Positions 40,637-47,703 of a stretch of DNA of 47,703 bases are shown here, one piece after another. The notes beneath the pieces were generated by a model that saw only the letters and a list, made by a program, of their open reading frames with translations, did no database searches and had not been told where the DNA came from. Origin of the DNA: Candidatus Enterococcus murrayae. GTDB lineage: Bacteria > Bacillota > Bacilli > Lactobacillales > Enterococcaceae. Position 1 is the first letter of the stretch. Each line of letters begins with the position of its first letter. Position numbers and translations under genes: made by a program. The stretch is from contig NZ_JAFLVR010000073.1 in assembly GCF_017315985.1 (NCBI RefSeq), positions 1 through 47,703 on the forward strand, read 5' to 3'.

Positions 40637-41194
40637 TTCCGAGCACAGTAAATAGACTAAAATGTGAGGAATAAAATTAAATTATCCATACTTTTTGATT
40701 GTTTATTGATGGAACAGAAATGGCATTTAGATAAAATTATTTAAATTGTTTTTTCATAATAAAGGATGTTTAAAAAGTAAACAGCCGTTCTTACTTACTT
40801 TTATTAGTAAAAAGGATGTACTTTTTTAATTTTAAATAAAGGAGTTGGATAAAAGGTGAGCGCTTTCTATTTTTCACTGGACCGAAATGAGCTATGATAT
40901 AACAACCTTTTTTGAGGGGGTAGGAAAATAATAAAAAAACAAATTTAATTAGCGTTCTGCAACACTTTGGATTATAGTTATTTTATCATTTAACTGAGCC
41001 GCTTCTTTTTATTAAATTGTTCTTTTGATAGCAGTAATTGTCTGAAAATTTCGACAATGCTGTTTCTTGCGCTTCGTGTTTTTTCATTGTAGAGTAACAT
41101 TTAGGGTCTGCTCGTTACTAAAAAAATCTTGCTCAATTAATAACTAATTGATGAAGACTTTCAGTGGTGGAAGGAGTCCTGAGACAAAATTGAA
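40637..41194. other. 560-bp AT-rich region upstream of yjeM
   Basis: No convincing gene and no recognised riboswitch. Visible structures are a bulged stem with arms at about 41032-41042 and 41053-41062, and an inverted repeat TCAATTA/TAATTGA (41133-41139 and 41145-41151) about 60 nt before yjeM. A 13-codon GTG frame (40857-40898) is probably chance. Confidence 0.4.
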
Positions 41195-41208
41195 TAGGAG
41201 TGGTTTCA

Positions 41209-42696
41209 ATGTCCAAAGCAGAAAAAGGCATGACGCTTGGTGCCCTGATCATGATGATCTTTACCTCCGTGTTTGGGTTTGCTAACGGTCCAGTAGCATT
41301 CTACTTGATGGGGTATGGCTCAATCGTCTTTTATGTCGTTGCTGCGATTCTGTTTTTCATTCCTTTTGCATTGATGATGGCTGAATTTGGGTCAACAATC
41401 AAAGGCGAAAACAGTGGAATGTATAAATGGTTGGAGGTCAGCGTAGGACCGCGTTTCGCATTTATCGGAACATTCATGTGGTTTGCTTCTTACGTTGTCT
41501 GGATGGTTTCTACATCATCTAAAGTTTGGATACCTTTTACAACGGCCTTTGCCGGAAGTGACCAAACGCAAAAATTACATATGCTGGGTATGAACTCAAC
41601 CCAAGTGGTCGGTTTATTAGCATGTGTATGGATGATCATCGTTACTTTGGTTTCGATCAAAGGGGTCAAAGGAATCGTAAAAATCACTAGCTTAGGTGGT
41701 ATTGCGGTAACTAGTTTAAACGTTGTTTTGATTGTGATTTCTGGAATTATTCTGGTTGCAAATGGTGGACACTTAGCTCAACCATTCAATCATATTTTAC
41801 ATTCTCCAAATCCTAGTTACCAAAGTCCAATCGGCCTGTTAGGATTCGCGGTATTCGCGATCTTTGCTTATGGTGGTTTGGAAGCTGTTGGGGGCATGGT
41901 TGATAAAACCAAAAATCCTGAAAAAACATTCCCTAAAGGTGTTGTCCTTTCAGCGTTGATCATTTCAGTTGGTTACGCATTGGGGATCTTCTTATGGGGT
42001 GTAAGTACCAACTGGCAAGACGTATTATCTGGTGATTCAACGAACCTAGGAAATATTTCTTATGTTATGATGAACAACTTAGGCTACGTTTTCGGTGACG
42101 CGATCGGCTTAAGCCAAAGCGCTGCTATCAGTATGGGTAACTGGTTTGCTCGATACACTGGTTTAGGAATGTTCTTAGCCTACAGCGGTGCGTTCTTCAC
42201 ATTGACGTATTCTCCATTGAAGACGTTGATCATGGGAACACCGAAGAAATTATGGCCTAAGAAATTCACTGAATTGAATGCTAACGGTATGCCAAGCTAC
42301 GCAATGTGGGTACAATGTGCGATCGTTGTTGCGATCATCTTGATTGCTTCATTCGCTACACCAGATCCATCTGCCTTCTATAACATCTTGACTTTGATGG
42401 CGAATGTATCAATGACATTGCCTTACTTGTTCTTGATCTATGCGTTCCCTAAATTCAAGAAAAAAGACGGCTTGGATCGTCCGTTCGAAGTGTACAAATC
42501 TCATGGTATGACAATGGCTATCAGTGTCGTCGTCTTTCTACTAGTATTGGGTGCGAATGTCTTCACGATCTTCCAACCAATCATCGAAGGCGCGGGCGTT
42601 CGCGATACTCTTTGGATGATCGCAGGGCCAGTAGGATTTACCGTCGTCGGTATTATTCTTTACCAAAACTATGTACGTCGTTCAAAAGCTGAATAA
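41209..42696 (+). CDS. yjeM: YjeM-type amino acid transporter (glutamate/GABA antiporter family)
   Basis: ATG 41209 follows TAGGAGTGG. The 495-residue protein matches E. coli YjeM from memory nearly throughout: FMIFTSVFGFAN-like start (MIFTSVFGFANGPVAFYLMGY, in two parts), VGPRFAFIGTFMWFASYV, the FAIFAYGGLEAVGGMVDKT block, LGIFLWGVSTNWQ and LTLMANVSMTLPYLFL. It is an APC-superfamily carrier with about 12-13 helices, grouped with GadC-type glutamate/GABA exchangers; the true substrate is not established. The base composition is richer in preferred codons than its neighbours, which hints at high expression. Confidence 0.9.
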   Translation: MSKAEKGMTLGALIMMIFTSVFGFANGPVAFYLMGYGSIVFYVVAAILFFIPFALMMAEFGSTIKGENSGMYKWLEVSVGPRFAFIGTFMWFASYVVWMVSTSSKVWIPFTTAFAGSDQTQKLHMLGMNSTQVVGLLACVWMIIVTLVSIKGVKGIVKITSLGGIAVTSLNVVLIVISGIILVANGGHLAQPFNHILHSPNPSYQSPIGLLGFAVFAIFAYGGLEAVGGMVDKTKNPEKTFPKGVVLSALIISVGYALGIFLWGVSTNWQDVLSGDSTNLGNISYVMMNNLGYVFGDAIGLSQSAAISMGNWFARYTGLGMFLAYSGAFFTLTYSPLKTLIMGTPKKLWPKKFTELNANGMPSYAMWVQCAIVVAIILIASFATPDPSAFYNILTLMANVSMTLPYLFLIYAFPKFKKKDGLDRPFEVYKSHGMTMAISVVVFLLVLGANVFTIFQPIIEGAGVRDTLWMIAGPVGFTVVGIILYQNYVRRSKAE

Positions 42697-42703
42697 GATA
42701 GAG

Positions 42704-42734
42704 AACTCCTAGCGCATTGACGTTAGGAGTTTTT
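42704..42734 (+). terminator. Intrinsic terminator of yjeM
   Basis: AACTCCTAGCG (42704-42714) and CGTTAGGAGTT (42721-42731) pair with one G-T, followed by a T-run. Confidence 0.85.
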
Positions 42735-42746
42735 CACACGGTAGAT

Positions 42747-42792
42747 AAATCAGGTTCCCCGTTCGATAGTTCGAGCAGGGAACCTGATTTTT
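42747..42792. terminator. Second hairpin, probably bidirectional terminator
   Basis: Arms AAATCAGGTTCCC (42747-42759) and GGGAACCTGATTT (42778-42790) with T-run on the plus strand. Placed just after the stop of the minus-strand FtsX-like gene, it likely ends that transcript and backs up the yjeM terminator. Confidence 0.75.
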
Positions 42793-45039
42793 TTATTCAG
42801 CCGGCTTCAAAGCAGTGGCGAAATCGATTCGATTGATACGATTGTTTAAATACGCCTGAACCAGCAGCATGCATGCAAACAAGACGAGGCTGGCAAGCAT
42901 CAGACTTTGAAAAGAGAGATGCGGCAGGTATTGCTGCTGCCCTGTGGAAAGCAGGGCTACGTAGGTATTGAGAAACAGCCAACCGGCTGGGATGCCTAGC
43001 AGCCAGCCTAGCAAAGTTAATAAGGTGGTCTCTAAAAAGGACAATGAAAGAACTTCCCATTTCGTAAAACCTAAAACCTTCAGAGTCGCAAATTCAATAA
43101 AGCGTTCGGAAAAGATCAGCAGGTGACAATTCATCATGATGGTGATTCCTAAAGTCAATGCGGCTAGGATCAATAGGGATACGATTGTTAGAATCCCCTC
43201 AATTAGTGCTTGAGAGTCTTTAAACTGCTGCAGCTTTTCACTTCTGCCGGCGATCAAAGGCGATGGCGCCAGCTGATTTTTTTCTTTCAACAAAAGACTT
43301 TGTGGTTCGAAGGGCTGCTTCAAATTTTCCCAAGTTCGTTGCGAAAGGAATATCCCTTGTGGAGAAGAAATGGGGAGTAATTTTTTGATAGACACCGGAA
43401 GAATCTGCTGCTGCAGCTTAATGTAAAGCGTCTCCTCGGCCGTTACATTCAAATCTTTTGCTAGTGCTTCAGATAGTGCGACCTGATTGGCTGTCAGATT
43501 CTTCAACTCAATTTCAGGCAGGTTCAGCTGACGACCATTGGAAACAATCGTTGCCTGGACAGTTTGTTCTTTCGAGCCTTTCAGCAGTTTTACTGATTGC
43601 TGCTCCATCCATTGATAATCAGAAGTGAGATGCTGGACTGTCGAGTGTCGATCCTGAGCACTCATGGGCCTTTTGAAGCTGACTTTTTCTTGATAATGAT
43701 AAGTGTCATTAAAGACAGAATCCAAAGAAAAATTGATGGAGTCCTTGATTCCTAAAGCCGCGATCAGTAAAAGCATACAGCCCATTGCCCCAAAAATTCC
43801 TAATACTGCCCGGCGAATATTTCTTTGGATATCCCGCAAAGTCCACTGCAAGGAAAAGGGCAGGTAAGACCAGAGCCTTGTTTGTTCCAGCCAAACTCGT
43901 TTAAAGCGTTGAGTAGATTGCTTTTGCATGATGACTGCAGGGAGTTGGTTTACAAGCGGTAGTACGGGAATTAAAGTAATGAGCATGCTGAGAAATGTGA
44001 TAACTGCGACAATGGCATACCCAAGAGTTGTCTGGACTTCCAGCCACTTAGGAACAGAGAATTGTTTGCCGATCGCTGAAAGTAAAGCAGGAGAGAGCAG
44101 CTTTGGCCCTAAAAAGCAGCCAAGGACAGATCCAAAAAAAGTTACGATCATGCTGAAGGACAAATAATGCAGCAGGATCGACCAGCCACTAAAGCCCTGT
44201 GCTTTCAGTATGGCGATCTGCTGCTGTTTGACGAATCGCCGCATTGTCGCTTCTATCGTGATCAGCGTTAACAGTAAGAACAAACTTGAAAAAAGAAAGG
44301 CCAAGCGCTGAACTTGAGTGACACGATCAAGGAAGATCGAAAGACCGCTCCCGTTGTTTGTTTCGGTCAATTGCAGATACTCATCTCCCCAAATGTCGGA
44401 GAGCTCATTTTCTAACCAAGGGATGTTGCTGTCTTTGTTTGTTTTCAATAAAAGCTGATGAGAAGGATAGATCGGCAATTGGTCAAAATACTGCTCAGAT
44501 AGGTAAGCATACCCGCTCTTTTTATGATTCGGCAGCGGCTGATCCTTGTTCTCGGTATGATAGATGAATTCTGGCTGACGGACCGTTCCTAAAATTTCGT
44601 AGCGCTGGTTATCAATCGAAAAATAATCGCCCAGTTGCTGCTCATTTGCCTGAAAAAAATCTTCATCTAGCCAAATACCGGCTTGATCAGAAAGCTTTGC
44701 TCCGCGAATAACCTGCGGCTTGCTGGTATAAGAGTGATCAAAACTTAGAATGGTCAAGGAAAACTGTTCGTTTTGATAGCGTCCAACTGATCGATGGGCA
44801 AACTGCTTAACGGAGGATAATTTCTTTGTTTGTGCTTCTTTTGGCTCGTTGAAATTCGCAACAGTCAATGTACTGTCGGCTAAATGGCTATTTTTTGAGA
44901 ACTGTTTTCCAGTGATCCCCATTTGCTGACCAAAATGAAAAATACCAGTAAAAATGAATAGGCAAATAAAGCTCATCAGAAAGACAGAGAGAAAGCTGAT
45001 CCAATTTTTTCGCAGATCACGAAAGGTTTTACGAAGCAT
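42793..45039 (-). CDS. ABC transporter permease with two FtsX-like domains (MacB type)
   Basis: ATG 45039 follows GAGGTG at 8 nt and shares one base with the ATPase stop. The 748-residue protein has the two-FtsX-domain plan: an N-terminal helix (about 15-35), a large outer domain (40-250), three helices (about 250-370), a second single helix (near 405-425), another outer domain and three final helices. FtsX landmarks are FVKQQQIAILKAQGFSGWSILLHYL and ERFIEFATLKVLGFTKWEVLSLSFLET, given here as short blocks. Such systems export peptides, antibiotics or lipoproteins, or sense antimicrobial peptides. It is paired with the ATPase and controlled by the divergent TetR. Confidence 0.85.
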   Translation of the reverse strand: MLRKTFRDLRKNWISFLSVFLMSFICLFIFTGIFHFGQQMGITGKQFSKNSHLADSTLTVANFNEPKEAQTKKLSSVKQFAHRSVGRYQNEQFSLTILSFDHSYTSKPQVIRGAKLSDQAGIWLDEDFFQANEQQLGDYFSIDNQRYEILGTVRQPEFIYHTENKDQPLPNHKKSGYAYLSEQYFDQLPIYPSHQLLLKTNKDSNIPWLENELSDIWGDEYLQLTETNNGSGLSIFLDRVTQVQRLAFLFSSLFLLLTLITIEATMRRFVKQQQIAILKAQGFSGWSILLHYLSFSMIVTFFGSVLGCFLGPKLLSPALLSAIGKQFSVPKWLEVQTTLGYAIVAVITFLSMLITLIPVLPLVNQLPAVIMQKQSTQRFKRVWLEQTRLWSYLPFSLQWTLRDIQRNIRRAVLGIFGAMGCMLLLIAALGIKDSINFSLDSVFNDTYHYQEKVSFKRPMSAQDRHSTVQHLTSDYQWMEQQSVKLLKGSKEQTVQATIVSNGRQLNLPEIELKNLTANQVALSEALAKDLNVTAEETLYIKLQQQILPVSIKKLLPISSPQGIFLSQRTWENLKQPFEPQSLLLKEKNQLAPSPLIAGRSEKLQQFKDSQALIEGILTIVSLLILAALTLGITIMMNCHLLIFSERFIEFATLKVLGFTKWEVLSLSFLETTLLTLLGWLLGIPAGWLFLNTYVALLSTGQQQYLPHLSFQSLMLASLVLFACMLLVQAYLNNRINRIDFATALKPAE

Positions 45040-45740
45040 TACCAAATCACCTCATCAATCTCTAAAGGCTGCTCTTGGCGAATATTTTCTATGATCACGC
45101 CATCCTTTAAATGAATTACGCGGTCAGCGATTTGAGCAATCGAAGCATTGTGCGTGACTACGAGAATGGTGTGCCCATAGTTGACGGCCATTTCCTTCAG
45201 CAGATGCAGCACCTGCTTGCCTGTTTCACTGTCTAAAGCGCCAGTAGGCTCATCGCACAAAATAAGCTGCGGATTTTTGCAGACAGCCCGGGCGATAGAA
45301 ACACGCTGCTGTTCACCGCCAGATAGCTCCTGTGGAAAGTTCATTAAGCGATGGGAAAGCTGGACCTTCTCCAGAATATCCTTAGCCTGAAAGGAGTCCT
45401 TGGCAATCTTTTGAGTAATCGCGACATTTTCCAGTGCAGTCAACGTCGGAATCAAATTATAAAATTGAAAAATGAATCCGACATTTTTACGCCGGTATTT
45501 TGCTAATTCCTTTTCTTTGTAGCTGTGAATCGGCTCCTGCTGGACAAATAGTTCGCCGCTTGTGGGCTGATCCATGCCGCCTAAAAGGTTTAGCAGGGTA
45601 GTTTTTCCTGAGCCGCTTGGCCCTAAAATGACAGTGAATTCGCCTTTATCTAGTGAGAACGAGATATCTGATAATGCTGGAATTTCTGCTGTTGCTGTTC
45701 GATACGTTTTTTTCAGTTTGGATGCCTGAATGTAATTCAT
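45039..45740 (-). CDS. ABC transporter ATP-binding protein (LolD/MacB type)
   Basis: ATG 45740 follows AGGAGG; earlier in-frame starts extend into the operator region. The 233-residue ATPase has Walker [10 protein letters not shown], signature LSGGEQQR, Walker [13 protein letters not shown] and H-loop VVTHN, and the subfamily marker [21 protein letters not shown]. It powers the FtsX-like permease whose start overlaps its stop. The pair together forms a complete MacB-like export or defence system. It diverges from a TetR gene, with several repeated operator half-sites between them. Confidence 0.92.
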   Translation of the reverse strand: MNYIQASKLKKTYRTATAEIPALSDISFSLDKGEFTVILGPSGSGKTTLLNLLGGMDQPTSGELFVQQEPIHSYKEKELAKYRRKNVGFIFQFYNLIPTLTALENVAITQKIAKDSFQAKDILEKVQLSHRLMNFPQELSGGEQQRVSIARAVCKNPQLILCDEPTGALDSETGKQVLHLLKEMAVNYGHTILVVTHNASIAQIADRVIHLKDGVIIENIRQEQPLEIDEVIW

Positions 45741-45754
45741 GAGATTCCTCCTAA

Positions 45755-45880
45755 TTGAACACTGTGTTGATTTTCTATGATCCATAGTTTAAGCTGTAAC
45801 AAGGTGTTGAACAACGAACAATTACGGGGCAAGTGTGCAAAAGTTGATCATTTACCAAGTAAGTGTTCAAAAATTCAACA
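45755..45880. promoter_or_regulatory. Cluster of TetR operator-like repeats
   Basis: Related half-sites GTGTTSAA recur: TTGAACAC (45755-45762), GTGTTGAT (45764-45771), the perfect palindrome GTTGAACAAC (45806-45815), and TGTTCAAAAATTCAACA (45864-45880), an inverted repeat with one mismatch. They lie between the divergent ABC and TetR genes and are probably bound by the TetR protein. Confidence 0.55.
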
Positions 45881-45907
45881 AATCAGGTCAAATTGTTGGA
45901 GGAAAAT

Positions 45908-46534
45908 ATGTCGAATAAAACCGATCGGACAAAGCTGCATATCATCCAGACTTTTTTTACAATGATGGATGAAGTGGGCTTCGAAAAAATTACCGTCGCT
46001 AATCTAGCGAAGCAAGCAAAAATCAATCGTGGAACCTTTTATCATCATTTTCCAGATAAATATGCCGTCTTAGAAGAGGTGGAAGAGGAGATCTACGCCA
46101 ATTTTGAGCAGGTCCTGAACGATCATATCGGCTGGGCAGTGACTGAAAAAATCGATGTCTATGGGCGGCAACATGTAGCACGATTCTTTAAGGAGGCTTG
46201 TTTGGTTGTGATGAATTTCTTGTATGAACGAAAGGATACGGCTCAAACATTGCTTGGGGAGCATGGCCGCCCACAATTTATTGAGAAGCTGGAACGAGCA
46301 TATGTCTCTGCGGTTCAAAGAAAGATTCGCTTAAACGCCAACGAGTCAACAGAGCTGGAAAAGCTGCAGCAGGAGTTCATTTATTATGGTGCGATCGCGA
46401 TCGTCAAACGCTGGATACGAAACGGTGTGAAGGAATCACCAGAGGAAGTTGCCGAAGTCATCTCAAAATGTATGACGACCCCGCCGATCGAAATTTTTGA
46501 ATCCATCGAACGTGGAGAAGCGGATACTAAATAA
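45908..46534 (+). CDS. TetR-family transcriptional regulator
   Basis: ATG 45908 follows TTGGAGGAA. The 208-residue protein has a TetR helix-turn-helix (about 10-55) with FEKITVANLAKQAKINRGTFYHHFPDKYAVLEE, given as the key block ITVANLAKQAKINRGTFYHHF in two parts ITVANLAKQ and INRGTFYHHF. The C-terminal ligand domain is helical and of the TetR_C-type found near ABC exporters. It diverges from the MacB-like ABC system, across the repeated GTTGAAC-type sites. It most likely represses both that system and itself until a ligand binds. Confidence 0.9.
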   Translation: MSNKTDRTKLHIIQTFFTMMDEVGFEKITVANLAKQAKINRGTFYHHFPDKYAVLEEVEEEIYANFEQVLNDHIGWAVTEKIDVYGRQHVARFFKEACLVVMNFLYERKDTAQTLLGEHGRPQFIEKLERAYVSAVQRKIRLNANESTELEKLQQEFIYYGAIAIVKRWIRNGVKESPEEVAEVISKCMTTPPIEIFESIERGEADTK

Positions 46535-47089
46535 TGGATCAAACACATGTAGAAAAGCAGGGAATCTGATGGAGTAATTGTATTGGAAGGAGAAGCAAAT
46601 GAGGCAAAGAGTGCTCTTAAAGCTGATTGTTGTTTTGAGAGTAGATGTTCTATCAAAGGTTTATTTTTTAACTTGAAGCAGCGGCTCAACTTTGTTCTTT
46701 ACCAAGTTGACTATTTATAATCACTATATACGTTATTTTAAATGAGTGGATATCTGCTTATTTGCTGATTGTTCTATTTTCTATCTGGCAAGATTCGATT
46801 GCTTCTTGAGTGGAAAAGAGATGAACTGGATACAATGATTAGAGTGGCTTATGCTATGGGTTCATTTTAAAATTACTGCGTTGGCGAACGAAGAATTGCT
46901 ATTCAACGATGCTGCTACATGGAGCACTGAATATTTTTGGTCGCTGAGAAGAGAAATAAAAAACGTTGTTAAATCAAGCATATTGGGCTTGATAAAGACT
47001 TTTGACATAGATGGAAAAGCCGATGACAAAGATTTTTGCTAGCAGGGAGCAGCAAGAAGTTTTATCGTGAGGCTGAAGGAGCGGATGAA
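46535..47089. other. 555-bp region with only doubtful small frames
   Basis: No well-supported gene. It contains one 25-codon frame with a good SD (46599-46676) and a 63-codon frame (46851-47042) without SD or recognisable features. The rest is AT-rich, with no clear terminator or promoter. Confidence 0.4.
46599..46676 (+). CDS. Possible small peptide (25 residues)
   Basis: ATG 46599 lies 6 nt after AAGGAG (46587-46592), an ideal SD. The peptide MRQRVLLKLIVVLRVDVLS... is short, cationic and hydrophobic. No homology or neighbours support it, and it could be the start of a decayed gene. Confidence 0.25.
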   Translation: MRQRVLLKLIVVLRVDVLSKVYFLT

Positions 47090-47662
47090 ATGAATTTAAG
47101 CAAACAGATCAAAAAATTACGCGAAGGGGCAGGTTACTCACAAGAAGAGTTATCCGAAAAAATCTATGTCTCTCGCCAAACTATCTCTAATTGGGAGAAT
47201 GAACGGAGCTATCCAGATATTCATAATCTGTTATTGCTGAGTGTTCTTTTTAACGTGACTTTAGACGAACTTGTCAAAGGAGACGTGGAGACGATGAAAA
47301 AAGTGATCAAAAAAGATGAGATGAATAAGTACAGTTGGATTATGGCAGGAACAATTATGGCGGCAGCGATTTTATTTGGACCAGCATGGAAGTTTTTAGG
47401 AAATAAAGGCCTGTTGATTCCATTTATTCTTTGGGCGATCGGTATGTGGGCAGCGATAAAGATTGAAAAAATCAAAAAGGAAAAAAATGTCAAGACCTAC
47501 AAGGAAATTGTTGCCTATATGGAAGATGAAGATGTTGATATACAGCGTAAAGAACGAAGTTTCGGAAAAGATCTGCTGTCAAAAACATTAATCGTGGTCA
47601 CTTTTACAGCTGTGGTAACGGCGATTGTGTTAGTGAGTCTTTGGGTGAGCGGCATGTTTTAA
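47090..47662 (+). CDS. XRE-family regulator with C-terminal membrane domain
   Basis: ATG 47090 follows AAGGAGCGG. The 190-residue protein has a Cro/C1-type helix-turn-helix (about 1-60: LSKQIKKLREGAGYSQEELSEKIYVSRQTISNWENE as blocks SQEELSEKIYVSRQTISNW and RSYPDIHNLL), followed by three membrane helices (about 82-98, 103-122 and 165-187). Membrane-tethered XRE regulators of this shape are common in firmicutes and usually control an adjacent membrane-stress or transport gene. The target is not in this window. It is complete and ends 41 bp before the window edge. Confidence 0.85.
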   Translation: MNLSKQIKKLREGAGYSQEELSEKIYVSRQTISNWENERSYPDIHNLLLLSVLFNVTLDELVKGDVETMKKVIKKDEMNKYSWIMAGTIMAAAILFGPAWKFLGNKGLLIPFILWAIGMWAAIKIEKIKKEKNVKTYKEIVAYMEDEDVDIQRKERSFGKDLLSKTLIVVTFTAVVTAIVLVSLWVSGMF

Positions 47663-47703
47663 ACAGGGATGGTCGTGAGCTGGAAGAGCTCGAGAATAAA
47701 AAT

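Noticed and set aside
40857-40898. Short GTG frame of 13 codons as a leader peptide of yjeM
   Set aside because: More than 300 bp before yjeM, poor SD spacing and no codon bias suggesting attenuation.
46851-47042. 63-codon plus-strand frame before the XRE regulator
   Set aside because: No SD, no recognisable features, overlaps the region just upstream of the XRE start, and its composition does not resemble a protein; kept only as part of the intergenic description.
1-47703. CRISPR array, rRNA, tRNA or insertion sequence
   Set aside because: No regularly spaced repeats, no rRNA or tRNA conserved segments and no transposase reading frame found.

Overview
The window looks like chromosomal DNA of a low-GC Gram-positive coccus, most likely an Enterococcus (an E. 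casseliflavus/gallinarum-type genome would fit, but the species is a guess). Support: AGGAGG-type ribosome binding sites before nearly every gene, a LexA/DinR-type SOS box, a firmicute M-box riboswitch, an LPXTG surface protein, lipobox lipoproteins, and an extracellular electron transfer (EET) locus of the Listeria/Enterococcus type. No rRNA, tRNA, insertion sequence, integrase or CRISPR array is visible.

Layout. 1-3.5 kb: a predicted nucleotidyltransferase, then on the minus strand a WYL regulator, a GyrI-like protein, a DUF1801 protein and an ArsR-type regulator. 3.6-5.7 kb: divergent from the ArsR gene, a PEP mutase/isocitrate lyase-superfamily enzyme overlapping a dicarboxylate symporter, with a palindromic operator between. 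5.8-7.6 kb: SOS-boxed Y-family polymerase plus YolD-like protein. 7.6-9.8 kb: signal peptidase I, a Qnr-sized pentapeptide-repeat protein and an alpha/beta hydrolase. 9.8-12.1 kb: internalin-like LRR/MucBP LPXTG protein. 12.4-16.6 kb: a Mg2+-sensing M-box with an intrinsic terminator, followed by two SEDS (FtsW/RodA) proteins and a PAP2-LCP fusion protein, so apparently a magnesium-gated cell-envelope module. 16.7-17.9 kb: TauE/SafE permease and DUF1634 partner.

17.9-26.5 kb is the EET locus. On the minus strand are ndh2, eetA, eetB and dmkB; on the plus strand are pplA (two FMN-binding repeats), fmnB and two tandem MenA/DmkA-type prenyltransferases. Together they would take electrons from NADH to a demethylmenaquinone pool, then through membrane proteins to an FMN-modified surface lipoprotein.

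26.5-47.7 kb: an ArcD-like antiporter, a GNAT acetyltransferase overlapping a large membrane protein, a GldA-like dehydrogenase, a GlnHP/GlnQ-type amino-acid ABC transporter with an aminotransferase (ARG-box-like sites upstream), an AraC/GyrI regulator, a NUDIX hydrolase, a stand-alone GyrI protein, an ABC exporter, the YjeM transporter, a MacB-like ABC system with a divergent TetR regulator and repeated GTTGAAC-type operators, and an XRE regulator with a membrane tail.

The strongest candidates for something little described are the M-box placed over SEDS/SEDS/PAP2-LCP rather than a Mg2+ transporter, and the duplicated prenyltransferase inside the EET locus. Assignments rest on motif reading alone; no database search was made.
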